64,000 nt of DNA from Mercurialis annua (GCF_937616625.2 NC_065570.1:11790001-11854000); one strand, 5' to 3'. Positions 1 through 11,571 are shown, counted from the first letter of the stretch. Numbers and translations are program-made. Notes: generated from the sequence alone by a model not told the origin.

Positions 1-90
1 GATGAATAACAACAAAATTCTACATTTAAATGCGCTTCAAAATCTTTTAACAATTTTGGATTGTATGGCACTACAAATCTATTGTCAATT

Positions 91-1908
91 TTAATACCAT
101 TTTTTTTCGACATACATTCCATTATCTCGCCGTTTGTATATTCCAAACCCTTTTTCATCCATATAAGTTTCATCTCTAAATTTCTTAGGGAAATGCTTTG
201 AACATTTTCCTTTGCGCATGCATGGGCTTTTTTCATTCAAAACACCACACGGGCCGTGAATCATAAATTTAATTACTAACTTGCTGCATTGTAAATCAAC
301 TTCAGGATCTGGCAATTCAGCACATATAAAGTTATCTATTTGGGCGGTTGTGAGCGGTTTCTGCGATGTAGCAAGCCAAATCAAACAGTGAATGTGCGGA
401 AGGCCCCTTTTTTGAAATTCTACTGTATATAAAAAAGCACTAATCGGCCCAAAGTACTTGCCATTCTTTATGTATTTGCTAAGCATGTCAACCTTAAATT
501 TAAAAACACGAGCCACAATGTCAGGCCAATTTTCTGCCGTTTGTCCATCCATAACCGCTAGCATACCAGAAATTTCAGACCACGCAGGGTTGCATGTGAA
601 TGTAACAAACAGATCAGGATGACCGAAGACACGACAAATAGCCATAGCATCATGGTAATGTTCCATCATATATCGTGGACTCCCAGTGTAAGAGGCAGGC
701 AGTATGACATGTTTGCCTATGTTATTACTTTCAGTATCACCACGAAAAAAAGCGTCGCGTATACCACTATATATCTCTGAGCGAAGAGCTTTCTGATTTC
801 GTTTAATAAAATCTAAACGCTCTTGTTCTATACACGTGAAAGCATCCACAATAAATTGTTGAAATAGACGACCACCTCGCAACAAAGCTGACTGATCAGA
901 TCTGCGTTGTTGAATGAAATAAGCATAGTATTCTCGCATTGTAATATGAGCCCGCTTCACGCGTCTATTTCTATTGGTAGGTGCGTACGGAATGTCTATT
1001 GTATAACCTCTTTCGCCGTACGGAAATAATATTGGAAACTGCATCGCCATGAAACTGGGATGCAAACAACTAATTCTCCGTAAATCCCCAGTCTTATATT
1101 CGACCACAATATCACGATTCTTGTCATAATAACCGAAATCCCCAACTAAAAGTCCAGCAATTTCACTCGCTACTGGAGCAGCGTATTGATCAGTGTCATA
1201 TTCTCTTCGACCAACTAACTTCAATTTTATTGGCACTAAAGAATCTTCAACAAATCTATCACGCGCCATTCTAAATGATTTAGCAATGTCGTTGCATTCG
1301 TCAAACATTTCAATAAGTCTAGTGACAACTGTTTCATCAATCGAATTTGGAGAACTATTCTGGTTAAAGCATGATATTCGATTGCTAACTTCGTTAATTG
1401 TATCGAAAACGTACAACTGGGCAAATTTAGGCTTCTCTCCATCGGCTGGCAAAAGAGAACCTATCGCATGATAATTCTGCCCACTAATACGGAATACATA
1501 CGGTCCTGGTTTTTTATTAATGTCGTAATCAATCTTTCCACCTGCGGAGGTAAATGCAAACATTGCATTGTAAATTCGAATACACTCACGAAATTTCTTA
1601 GATTCTGTATATACTGTGTCATTTAGTAGAGCATGAAGAAAATCCGGGGGTTTTTGCAATGCTGGCAATCGTACCATGCCTTTCTTACAACACATATTAA
1701 ACTCTGGCAATCTGCGACCTGCAGTCTGTTTTATTGCCTCGGCACGCCAGAAAAGAGCTCCACAATCAGGACACTCGCATTCAGGTCCCTTGTATACATT
1801 GACAACGCTGTTTAGTAGCTCTGTCAATTTAGAAGGCTCATTGGATTGGGAATTCAGCATCAAATCATGCCGACGCTTGCGGCGTCGCGAAATAAAATGC
1901 TTAGACAT
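91..1908 (-). CDS. Helitron Rep/helicase, N-terminal part, frameshifted near the window edge
   Basis: The 605-residue ORF starts at an ATG at 1908-1906 and encodes the first part of a plant Helitron replication initiator. Residues about 40-80 hold a cysteine-rich zinc-finger-like segment (CECPDCG and a later CC pair). The rest is the Helitron-like N domain. The HUH endonuclease motif is visible as HIH at residues about 505-507 in the context GLPHIHCLIW. It is followed by the conserved CSKHFPKKF segment, in which metal-binding and substrate-contact residues of the Rep domain lie. The ORF ends at 91, but a Helitron-like continuation (a segment resembling VVPYNP, then a cysteine-containing stretch) resumes in another frame from about base 99 down to base 1. 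The break sits in a run of eight T at 100-107, which suggests a one-base slip. The catalytic tyrosines and the SF1 helicase lie outside the window. The element may thus be recently inactivated, unless this is a sequencing error in the homopolymer. Confidence 0.85.
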   Translation of the reverse strand: MSKHFISRRRKRRHDLMLNSQSNEPSKLTELLNSVVNVYKGPECECPDCGALFWRAEAIKQTAGRRLPEFNMCCKKGMVRLPALQKPPDFLHALLNDTVYTESKKFRECIRIYNAMFAFTSAGGKIDYDINKKPGPYVFRISGQNYHAIGSLLPADGEKPKFAQLYVFDTINEVSNRISCFNQNSSPNSIDETVVTRLIEMFDECNDIAKSFRMARDRFVEDSLVPIKLKLVGRREYDTDQYAAPVASEIAGLLVGDFGYYDKNRDIVVEYKTGDLRRISCLHPSFMAMQFPILFPYGERGYTIDIPYAPTNRNRRVKRAHITMREYYAYFIQQRRSDQSALLRGGRLFQQFIVDAFTCIEQERLDFIKRNQKALRSEIYSGIRDAFFRGDTESNNIGKHVILPASYTGSPRYMMEHYHDAMAICRVFGHPDLFVTFTCNPAWSEISGMLAVMDGQTAENWPDIVARVFKFKVDMLSKYIKNGKYFGPISAFLYTVEFQKRGLPHIHCLIWLATSQKPLTTAQIDNFICAELPDPEVDLQCSKLVIKFMIHGPCGVLNEKSPCMRKGKCSKHFPKKFRDETYMDEKGFGIYKRRDNGMYVEKKWY

Positions 1909-2138
1909 CTACAATTGTAACCTGATGACCCCTGAAATTATGGAATTAATCATTTAAGTAGCATTATATATTATACTGACAATTAACAACACGAAAACTA
2001 CAATAATGTAGTTATAACAGTGTAATAAAAAGCTAAAAGCACTGTTTACGGAACATGCCTATAATATTTTAGTCTCTTAACAACGCGAACATTTAGAATA
2101 TGCAAATGGAATGCCCTAAAACCAAACACGACGAACAC

Positions 2139-2615
2139 CTAGACTGATTTTAGAGTCGGAAAGGTAAAGTCAATCCACTCGTCGCCCTGCATGGTAATCG
2201 GCATAGCCGCCTCAAGAATTTCGCACTCCCTGCGTACTCCTTCATAAAGAGCGCAAAGTTCTCTGTAATCAGGCTTACGCTGGCCTGGAAATTCTACGCC
2301 AAAAACACCGAAAAAACGCTCGATTCGGCGCAGGTCCGCGAAACTGGGATCAATAATTCGCAATCCGCAAGCCTCTTCCAAGAATTCCAAAGCCTGTCTA
2401 GATGCTGTTTCCCTTGCATCTCTTGCACTGTCACAACGCGCGATTATAACTTTATCGACCAAATCTTTTGATCGAAGATGTCTATATGTGAACGTCACAC
2501 GGCAAAAAAACCAACCGCCCACTGTGTGGTCCGTATCATAAATCGGGGCTGGCATGGATAGGATTTTCAAGCCACCAACTAACAATGATTCACAACTTAC
2601 CGATAGCACAGGCAT
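2139..2615 (-). CDS. Helitron-adjacent ORF A, divergent dsRBD-like protein
   Basis: The protein is about 158 residues, starting at the ATG at 2615-2613. That start is chosen because it aligns without gaps to the start of the second ORF at 4201 (both begin MP, then a short hydrophobic stretch). I do not recognise an exact family. The layout resembles a double-stranded RNA-binding domain: a first helix, then P-x-x-Y followed by a GGWFFCRVTF strand, and a C-terminal helix ARETASRQALEFLEE like the SKKEAKxxAAxxAL helix of dsRBDs. The canonical KKxAK lysines are missing, so RNA binding is not assured. After the domain comes a tail ending in a Y-x(2)-L-x(3)-Y-x(3)-R-x(2)-CE pattern that the second ORF shares. 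It lies 230 bases upstream of the Helitron Rep start on the same strand. Function is unknown; the dsRBD resemblance is inference. Confidence 0.5.
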   Translation of the reverse strand: MPVLSVSCESLLVGGLKILSMPAPIYDTDHTVGGWFFCRVTFTYRHLRSKDLVDKVIIARCDSARDARETASRQALEFLEEACGLRIIDPSFADLRRIERFFGVFGVEFPGQRKPDYRELCALYEGVRRECEILEAAMPITMQGDEWIDFTFPTLKSV

Positions 2616-3790
2616 GTGCACACCACAGAGGTCAACTTAGAAAATTGAGTTCGAACAAATACTGGCGCGCTTTGCAGAATCATTGTTTAGAAGCTGGCGG
2701 CTCCGCTAATTACGGTGTTTGTAATGTCAAAAAATCTTTTGGAGACAGCGCAGGAAGAAATAAACATTTTAGGTTACAATTAAACGCTATTAAAATAAGT
2801 GTGGAACAATAAAAAAACGATTTCCATGCTACAAAAGAGAAACGGAATTTTACACACGACCTGCGTATTGTGTCATCCACCCGAACTGTACGATGTAACA
2901 AATGCTACCGGGAGAGAAAACCAAGGAAAATGATTCTTTTCAACCATAATGAATTACTAACAGTCCAAAACAGAATCCATCATGTTTACCTTGGTGCGTG
3001 TGTACTTTTAACGCTAAAACTGAAGTTATGAGTTTATAAGTTCAACGTTATGTTCCTTGGGCCCAGATGTAGATACCTGAATCAGACAAACATACGAATG
3101 TCCCTGGTAGATATGTTTACCCTATTTTACTATTAACTCTTTTATTTTTTAACTATTTACCATCATGCCCCTCGTATTTCCTAGTACCTTTTTATTCTCC
3201 TTTTAATTAAGGTGTAAAATTGGTTTGATCATTAAATATAAAATGCGGATGCAAATCAGACACGTTTTTTTGAGACCCGTGTGGTAGCATATTTTGCAGT
3301 CTGCGCGTTATGTAATAATACGAATCACGAACGTTTTAATTTTACAAATCTAGGTAATACGCAATGATAACAAAAACTAATAGCATGCAGTACAATTAAT
3401 AAAGCAACTCACTGGTTTGTTTCGAACAGTTTGCTAACGCAGCAGGGTATACGAATTCCAGCAAAAACCTGCAGTTTCGGCAAAAAAGGCGGAAATGCTC
3501 AGTCTGTTTGAAATTGAATACGTCAAAGCTACAAACCAAATCCAATGAAAAACGAAAGTGTTAGCTATCGTAATTGTTTTTTAATCGATAGCAATACACT
3601 GTTATATACTGTTGTATAAAGAGGTCAAACTTCTGACAATTATGCAAATAATAGAGTAATTGAAAACATAAGAAATTCACCAATATAACATAAATACAGT
3701 ATACAACAAACAATCCACATAATAAACTATAACGCTTGTACATATGCCGTTAAATTGCTCTAAGGCAAATGAAATGCCAAATTGTAGTAA

Positions 3791-4201
3791 TTACGATTTT
3801 AGTCTTTCACATTTTTGCCTTGTGGCCTTGTACCTAACCATCAACCCTACGTATGACATAGGGTCTCCACCGCAATGTTCAAGAATATTGTCCATAGATT
3901 TAGTCAAAATTTTCAATCGATGTGTGTGGTAATAATTTATTTGAACGTCAAACTTGTTCTTCAAAAATTCAAGTCCGTTCTGGGCAGCGAGATCTTTGGC
4001 ATCGTCTTCGGAAATATTACTTTGCTCATGGAATTCGGCATTAGTCAAACCCAAGCCAACGTCTGTAAATGTTAAAACCACTGTCGCATCCCACAAGAAT
4101 GCCCCGGACTGCTTACGTACTTTGTAAAAATGTGGCGGACAGTGCAAATTAGATAGCGTAAACATAAGCAAGTAGTCAGACGTCACGATAAGTTGCGGCA
4201 T
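3791..4201 (-). CDS. Helitron-adjacent ORF B, paralogue of ORF A
   Basis: The 136-residue protein starts with an ATG at 4201-4199. It aligns along its whole length with ORF A at 2139-2615: MPxL start, P-x-x-x-Y before a GAFLWDATVVLTF strand, SEDDAKDLAAQNGLEFLK helix (A-x(4)-A-x(2)-x-LEFL pattern), and a C-terminal YKATRQKCERL segment matching YEGVRRECEIL of ORF A. Identity is low (I estimate about a quarter of positions), so the two are old paralogues rather than a recent duplication. Survival of both open frames suggests past selection. It is shorter than ORF A by about 20 residues at the C-terminus. The fold guess is a divergent dsRNA-binding domain; function is not known. Confidence 0.5.
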   Translation of the reverse strand: MPQLIVTSDYLLMFTLSNLHCPPHFYKVRKQSGAFLWDATVVLTFTDVGLGLTNAEFHEQSNISEDDAKDLAAQNGLEFLKNKFDVQINYYHTHRLKILTKSMDNILEHCGGDPMSYVGLMVRYKATRQKCERLKS

Positions 4202-4338
4202 CTAGGTAACAAAAAATCCAATTCGAATGTCATATATATTATTTTTCTCTTTTATGATCGTTTTAATTTAAAATATTTTTCAACTGTTATGTCTCATAAA
4301 GACGCATCATTTTCGCACATCTAAAGGAAAATTTATAC

Positions 4339-4706
4339 ACCAAAAGTTTTAAACTATTAAATTATATTAACCAAAAAATATATTTTATAATTGTAAACAA
4401 ATATAACAAAGTTATTTCGTAACTTAATGTGTAAATTGCAAATATAAAAATAATTGATTGAAAAAAACGCAAGTTTCTATTGCAATGTAAGTATTATGTA
4501 GGGTTTACATAGCTTCTACATAAATATTTCTGATAAAATTCAAACACCAACATAGAATACCAATAATAAATAATTAGGCCAAATGTCAAATATGATGTCT
4601 TACCAAAAATTTTAAACTATTAAACTGTATTATACAAAATATATTTTATAATTGTAAACAAATATAATAAAGTCATTTTGTAACTTAATGTGTAACTTCC
4701 AAATAC
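4339..4706. repeat. Direct repeat, two copies of about 105 bp
   Basis: Copy 1 (4339-4444) and copy 2 (4602-4706) share the start ACCAAAAxTTTTAAACTATT, a central TATTTTATAATTGTAAACAA and the end TAACTTAATGTGTAA, with scattered substitutions. They lie 263 bases apart, just upstream of ORF B. They could be subterminal repeats of the Helitron or of an unrelated element. Confidence 0.6.
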
Positions 4707-4829
4707 AATTATAAAATATATTTTGTAAGTTCATAACTCTAAGTTTGACTATTTTAACCAAGTTCAAAATCATTTTAAATACCGATGAACATCCATTTTC
4801 CCTTCTGGTTGGCCTTCTAATCATTTCTC

Positions 4830-6479
4830 AAGACTAAAATGGCAATCTAAGTTAATATATAAAGTGGATCAAGTGGGTTTGAATTCATTTGGCACAGGAT
4901 TCATAACAAAACTTCATATACACTAACTGATAATTACTATATATACTCGAAGTCATTTAGCGATGTTTTTAATTAACACTTGACTAAGTAACACCTGACG
5001 AAGTTAAAGCTAAATAAAGCATGTACTTTATATTTAATAGTAAATAATTTGATATACTGCAATATAGTTATATAATTAACTCACAATGTTTTTGCGAACA
5101 GCGCGTACAATAGACACGGCGATGCAATCCGATCGAGACGTGCACCTTGGACGGAAATTTGTACAGGACTAATGAGCTCGGAAAAAAAAAGGAACAACAT
5201 TCAACCAAAAGTTAGGTAAAATTTATTCCACAACCTTTAACAATCATATAACTTCTAAAGTTATTAGCATTATGTTATTAAGTACCATGATATAAAAGAA
5301 AAAAATGCAATATCATGCAAAGCCGTATATGCTTATAAACCCTCCATATCAAAAGTAAAAATAATGAGCCAAGAATATTAATGGACAAAACACAAATTCG
5401 AATTCAAGAAATTTAACTTCAGTGCAAAGAATATGGATCAAATACATAAATTTGTGGTTCTTTTTTATAAATAAATTTATGTATGCATTTCTTATATATT
5501 AGTATCAATTTAAAGAATTCAAAAAGTGACAGTTACATTTATTTGTAAACAGTTGCGTTAGATAAGTGTAATTTTACGATGATCCTGAAACAACACAAAT
5601 TTTATTAAAAAACATATTACCGAAATAAGCAAGTGGCAAACTATCTTAGTAACAAATATGCTTGTAAACATATGTAGCAACTTTCGTTACCTTGTAAATT
5701 TTTTTTTGAGTTGGTGTGGGTACCTGGCAAATTTAGAAAAATTAAATATGGAAACAAAAAAGCGAAGATAATGAAATCGCCAAAAAGAAAGCCAACCTCA
5801 ATGCGCAAAGTCGTGTGAGGTGCAGAACAATAGTAACTAAATTTATAGCTGCATGGCAGGGTTATGGAAAGTGTAAAGGACTGCACTGGTTTCACTAAAG
5901 GAAAGGTCGTCCTTAATTCACGGTGGTCAAAGGTATACTTTGGTCCTCGAAATAAATTTTTTCAATACAGTCTAGTTTCATAGATATATAGGAGGCAGCT
6001 ATAGCATTTATTTTTTTTGTTTCCAACGGAGCAGGTTATATAAAATGCAATAGCGTGAGGAAATAAATGCACAACTACCCATGACAATAATTCACGGTCT
6101 ATGAAGCTAGCGAGACCTTTTTTTTGCTTCTGCAAATTGAGCTCCTCGAGGAGTAAAGCATCCACAAAAACAAATAGTATCCTGCCAATTGAATTCCCCA
6201 AGAGCAAAGCATCCAAGAAAAAATAATTGTGTATATGGGGTCCTTTTCTCTAAGCATTAAAAAACTTTGTCTGTGATGAGACATGAGAGTTGAATAGCAA
6301 AACAATCACACACACAAGAACAATTGTAAATAGTGTATAAAATAATTCATATCTTTGGCACTTGCGCTGAGTACAGAAAAAGAAAAATTCATCTCCATGT
6401 AGGACATGTTTCATGAGGATTGTGCATTTGGCTGCCTGCGCAATTAACTACGATTCGAACCTCTTCATGCATTAGGCTT
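4830..6479. other. AT-rich stretch without recognised genes
   Basis: Short open frames occur (for example around 5641-5895 and 5962-6305 on the minus strand), but they overlap each other in different frames, have no recognisable domain and look like chance frames in AT-rich DNA. The 5' end of the Helitron may lie here, but no TC terminus could be fixed. Confidence 0.4.
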
Positions 6480-6590
6480 GTAAAGTCCTGTGCAATGTAC
6501 AGGACTTTACATTTCATCTTTAGAATATAGAATATAGATATGGGCGGAGAGATGATGATTTTTCGGCCAACCGGAAAAATCATCATCTCC
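6480..6590. repeat. Two adjacent hairpins
   Basis: A perfect 12-bp inverted repeat (GTAAAGTCCTGT at 6480-6491, its complement at 6499-6510, 7-base loop) is followed by a second, longer one: GAGATGATGATTTTTCGG at 6549-6566 and its near-perfect complement at 6571-6590 with a 4-base loop. Both arms are directly visible. Their role is unknown; they may be ends of small transposons. Confidence 0.7.
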
Positions 6591-6909
6591 CACCTTCTAA
6601 ATGATGAAGAGAAAAAAAAAATTTAGAGAAAGTGAGAGCACAAAATTGTAGAGAGAGAGACATAATAAAAATGTGGTCCAAATTGTAGTTATAACATAAT
6701 TCACCCTACTCTTATTCATCTACTAGCACGGAACCCTCGTGTTGCTTCGGTAAAATTAAATTTTTTAAAAAAGCACAACTATAAAATAATACAAAACATA
6801 ATTAATAAATAGAAAATAGTCTTAATTTAATTTTATCGGAATAATAAAAAATTCAATATTCAATGACGTATTGTTCAAAAATATAAATATAATCATAAAA
6901 AGATATAAG

Positions 6910-6912
<3 letters not shown>

Positions 6913-6940
<28 letters not shown>

Positions 6941-6941
6941 A
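6913..6941. repeat. ATA/TAA trinucleotide microsatellite
   Basis: About nine uninterrupted TAA units are visible. Confidence 0.85.
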
Positions 6942-7545
6942 TTTTTAAAAATAGAGCATTACATTTCAATTATATGTTTTTCAATTAATTAGGCAATTAG
7001 CTATAATTTTGTAAGCATTTTTTATTTTAAAATTATTAGTATAAATTATGACTATTAATTAATTGTTTTAAAAATAAAATTGTATGTAAATACTAACTTT
7101 TTTTTAACAAAGTGTCCTTTTTAAAATTATAATTTTCAAAATGTATGTTTTATTAAAAATAAAGGTTTAAGTCACACAGTTTTTTCCTATTTATATAGTC
7201 TTTTTTTCTTCTAGTGATGCACAAAATAGAAAAATATACTACAAAAGGCAAAACATGCCTAAATTTAACGCACATAATTTCATTAGCATTTCTAAGTAAA
7301 GCCAAAATATCAGCCTAATAACGCTAAGTGAGGAGAAAATTTGACTCAATCTCAACCATTGCACATCAAAAGACATACAATCACAACCATTTACAAATCC
7401 GCACAATAACAACCAAAAGATCAGCTGATATCGCTCCTTTGTCGTTCAATTTATTTCTAAACCCTAAAAGTGTAAACCAAAAGATCATCCGTTGCATTCC
7501 TCCAAGCCGACACAAATTAGAGCTCCATCTCTTCAGATCAAGAAA

Positions 7546-8600
7546 ATTTGGGCCGGGATGTAAGCAGTGCTACTGAAGACGAGAAAATTGTAGACATAGG
7601 TAAACACCCCATTTCTCTCTTTTTCACTTACAATGCGAGGTTTATAGTATTTTGTCTTCTTTTTTCAAGATTTGCCCCGAATGATATTTTTCTCTACCAG
7701 TTTCAATCTCTCTGCAATTCATTTGTCATTTACTTTTCGTCATTTTGTTTGATTTTTTTAATGTTTTACTTTTACAATGGCAGCAGTGACATTCTTTATC
7801 CTATATAAAGTAGGTAGGGACCAGAAAATTGTCATCTATGTTTGGTGCATTTGTGATCATCAGGTTTTGGTTCTTTCTTTACTATATGTTTCTTTTACTC
7901 CCTTTTAGAAGAAGTATCAGATCTTCATACACCATGTCATTATTATAATATTTGCAACTTATCAAGTGTTTGGTCAGCATGCGATGCAAGGTTAAACTTG
8001 GTCTTCATCTCTACTGAGTTTATGTCAATCTGTTTATTAGGGGCGTTATTACAATAATTTTTATAAACTATATACTTCTTAGCATGAATTTTTGGATTTT
8101 CACATTAATTTTTTTCAATAGACTCAATGACAAAAAAAAGTATAGAGTTGGTTTATATAGTTCTAAGTAACCATAAAATTGTATATCTAATTAAACATTT
8201 TAATAAATCAAACAATTGAATAAGAGAATTTCACACATGCTATATACTTTTAAACCGAGTATTGGATTTTATTTAAATGTAATCTAATTACACAGAATAT
8301 CGGATCATAACCTTGTTCTTTTTTATGTCGTACTTCTAGACTTGCAAACCCGTGACAAATTAATAAAGTGGATTAGCAAAGAATTGATCATAAATACTGA
8401 TGCAATAGAAATTGTTAAATGTTAAAAGTAAATGCTAGTAGCCTAGTATAAAAACCAACAGGTAATAGTAGAAGTGTAAGCTTTTCCTTTGCAAATTCTA
8501 ATTTATATAGTGTTCATTGCAGGGGTGAAAAAGGAAAGAGCCAGAAAAATTGTATGGACATGAAAGCTTCCACATAAGTTTATTCAACAATACAAAACTT
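7546..8600 (+). pseudogene. Possible GARP (type-B ARR-like) gene scrap
   Basis: Near 7546 an exon-like piece reads GRDVSSATEDEKIVDIG before a GTAAAC donor-like site at 7600. After an AG at about 8521 a second piece reads VKKERARKIVWT, a stop, then KLPHKFIQ. The second piece resembles the start of the GARP MYB-like DNA-binding domain of type-B response regulators (KKxRVVWTxxLHxKF). The stop and loss of the remaining domain mean it cannot be functional. The match is short and the assignment weak. It lies upstream of an LTR, so it could be a captured or stranded gene piece. Confidence 0.25.
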
Positions 8601-9585
8601 CCTCACGAAGTTGTTGTGCTAATGTTGTAATTGACTGCCTTTTGGTAACGGTGTTAGAGTCCTTTTGTGATGGTGTTAGTTTTTTGTCAAGCACGTGGGT
8701 GCTTTTAAGATAGTGATGAAGCAAAAGTAAGAACAGATTAAAGGGCTCATGGGAGAACTGAAGGACTCATTCCTAGTTGTCATGGGAGTAATGATTAATT
8801 TAACTTTTGCATGAACTGTTTCCTACTAACAGCGTTAAAATACTGCTCGCAATCAAAGTAAAAGTCTTTTAAGGACTATAAAAATTACAAATTATCTAAA
8901 AGATCTAACGATATGATATTTGAAACAGAAAATAGAAAGGGCTACTAGGGGGAAGTGAAAGTCATTGTTCAATGTACAGTGTAAATATATTTCTCTTTTA
9001 GAAGTTTAATATAGATATTTCCAAATAATAAGTTGATGACTTTCAATTACATGGTTATGTTGTTCTTCTTTGCTATTGGTTGGTGAGTTTAGTCAGTATT
9101 TTTAGTGGCATAAACTATTATTTTGTCTTCATTTTCATGCGACTCTTAAAATTCATGGCATAAATTACAATGTTTACTTTATTTTGAATTTCCAACCTCA
9201 TCTTTCTTTTGTTTTCAATTTTCAATTTATATCTTATAAAATGACTTGGAATTTTATATGATGTGGAGAACAAAAGTACACCATTTTTCTAATTTATTAA
9301 ACATATTAGAATCACGTTTTACGAAATTGTTCTTTTATCAAAAATTAGATATCCAAGTGGTCAAATACAACAAACAACTCAATTTTATTTGTTTTTAATT
9401 CTTAAAATATTATTTGAATAAACTTTAATTATTAAAGTTTTAGATCTAACATTTTAGTCCAGAAAACTTTAGTTATGATAATATTACATATTTGAGTAGA
9501 ATTTTTAAATAAGATGAATTATGTCTAACAATTTTTTCCAGTATATTGATAGAAACTATTTTATTATTATATTATAATTATAAAT

Positions 9586-11196
9586 TGTCGGATTTTGACT
9601 TGAATATGTGCTAGGTTGCTTTCATTGTTGATTAAATCGCTTAGTGGCTGCCTAGAAAAGTTTTAGGGTTGTTTTAGTAGATTTAATTATGTTATCATTG
9701 TTTAGGGTTGATTGGTAATCGATTGGTGGAATTATACATAAGTTATGTTAGGTTTTATTATGGTTTTGTTGGCTAATTAAATTGTATTTTCAGATCTGAA
9801 TTTGAGCGTTTAAATGCATTTTAAATCATATTTGATTCATTTAAGGTGGTTTATTTAAGTTGTATATACTTTGGGTGAAATTATCAAGTGTTAGCAATTT
9901 GTTTGGCATGTTGTTGTTATTGGAATATTGTTTTACTAAGTTTTAATTGAGCTCTTTTTTCAAAAATACTTTGATTTAAGTAAAGGAATTTGAAGTTAAA
10001 TTTTGAATTATACTTTGGTATTTTATTTGGATCGGGTTAGACTTGTGTCTCCCGACATGTTGTGTTGAGCTTATAGTATGGTTTATGGCTAACATACTAC
10101 TTTGAGAATTTTAAGTGATTTTAAATTTTATCTAAATCATATAAGAACTCCGGATTTTGGTTTTAAAGCAAAAACTCATCTAATCTTAAATTGTTTGTTT
10201 GGTTGTATGGATGTATGCTTTACTTCGACTTGTACATTGGTGTGATTTGATATTCTATTTCTATGTGGTGTCTAATATTCTTAAAGTTAGAGATTGTATG
10301 AATTTTAACTTGTGCCTTGTTTTTAGACCCGTCGTCTGCTCGTGCTTCGGAGGCGCATGATTAGTTTGCTTGCCATGATTATCACGTGGTTTCGCAAGTA
10401 GTGAGTTTGTAGTGTTATTTACCGCTTTATTAAGTAACTTATAAATTTTAGTATATAAATGTTTTGGAACTGTTTTGAATAGTTATGTAACTGAGTTGGA
10501 ACGAGCTACTCGATAGGCGTTATCGAGACTGTGTGCACTGGTAAGTACTTTGGGTTCCGCTGACTATATGTCTGGTCTACTTTGCGATTGACGAGGATTT
10601 GTTCCCGTTTACTTTGATTTATACTTTGGATTTCATTTTAATTCTGCTTCCATAATGCGATATATATTAGTACAAAAGAATTATGGTTTTTTTAAAGGTT
10701 TTCATTTAATAAATGTAAATAATGTTATGAACTCATCTCAGTATATCTGATCCCGTTGTTTTCCCCATTTTTGAGGTTTATGATTTGAGAGTTTTGAGTC
10801 GGTCTCCGACTTCTTTCATTCTTCAGAGGTTCCTTTATTTTAATTTTAAAGCTAGTAAATTGTTTTATACTCTTAGACCGCAGCAAAACTAGTTTATCTT
10901 TTATGGTTATTCATAATTTGGTTTTTCGGATTGGTTCGAATGTTTATTATTTTGTTGGCATGTTATGTTTTGAAATCCCTTTATTTATACAAGGTATGTT
11001 GTTGGAGTCTCGGATTTGAACCGAGTATTTAATTATATAACTGCTAGCTTAGGTTGGAGTCTCGGTTGCTCCCAAGTATTGGTCTCTTACATATTTTATT
11101 TGTTTGTGTGGTTATCCGCGAGGCCAGTTACGGATTTCAATACAACCATATTCATACTCTAACACCGATCACGATCTCTGAAATTGACTCGTGACA
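9586..11196 (+). mobile_element. Probable solo or truncated LTR of a Ty3/gypsy retrotransposon
   Basis: The 1.6-kb block starts TGTCGGATTTTGAC and ends CTCGTGACA, giving the TG...CA ends and the TGTC/GACA short inverted repeat of an LTR. Its 3' end (GATCACGATCTCTGAAATTG then ACTCGTGACA) is of the kind seen at the end of plant gypsy LTRs, which usually continue ATTGGTATCAGAGC as the tRNA-Met primer site. Here only ATTGG follows and then the sequence diverges. Flanking 5-mers (TAAAT and ATTGG) do not match, so this is not a clean solo LTR. No gag or pol lies beside it. Confidence 0.55.
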
Positions 11197-11571
11197 ATTG
11201 GAATACAATTTCATAGGTGTATTTTTTAAAATAAAAAATTCTAAACTAATAGAGAATTCATCATGGATGCTATAGGATACAAAATTTGATACTCCCTTCT
11301 TCCAATTTTTAGAATTGATTTTCCTAAAAATCCCAAGTTAAAAACGACATTGCTACTAGGCTTTTAGCCTTGAAATGCAAACGAGCCTTGAGAAGCTCGG
11401 CCCAATAATGGCCCACAAAAAAGTGTGGCCATCCAAAACAAGATGAAACGACAACGTTTACGTAATCCTTTACCAGCATTATTCTCTTCTTCATCATCAG
11501 CACAGGGGTTTTCACATTTCTCTTCTTCTCCGTTTCATCTTCATTAGGGTTTTAGCATTTTCTCCGCTACC
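11197..11571 (+). promoter_or_regulatory. Upstream region of the SG1-like gene
   Basis: This 375-bp gap between the LTR end and the ATG is the only space available for a proximal promoter. The last 70 bases are rich in CT (TTCTCTTCTTCTCCG and similar), as in plant 5' leaders. No TATA box could be fixed with confidence. Confidence 0.35.

Larger units (their letters stand above)
1..4201 (-). mobile_element. Helitron rolling-circle transposon, 5' portion (continues past window start)
   Basis: Minimum extent of a Helitron transcribed on the minus strand. It includes the Rep/helicase ORF at 91-1908 and two small same-strand ORFs upstream of it (2139-2615 and 3791-4201). The helicase half and the 3' terminus (hairpin plus CTRR) would lie before base 1. 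I could not identify the 5' TC terminus, so the upper boundary is only the start of the farthest same-strand ORF. Whether the two small ORFs belong to the element is inferred from shared strand, closeness and lack of any other gene. The 1.2 kb between the small ORFs holds no ORF I recognise. Confidence 0.6.

Noticed and set aside
2616..2621. ORF A start two codons upstream
   Set aside because: The first codon is GTG; the ATG at 2615-2613 matches the start of the paralogue.
9581..11201. Clean solo LTR with 5-bp target duplication
   Set aside because: Flanking TAAAT and ATTGG do not match; kept only as a probable LTR remnant.
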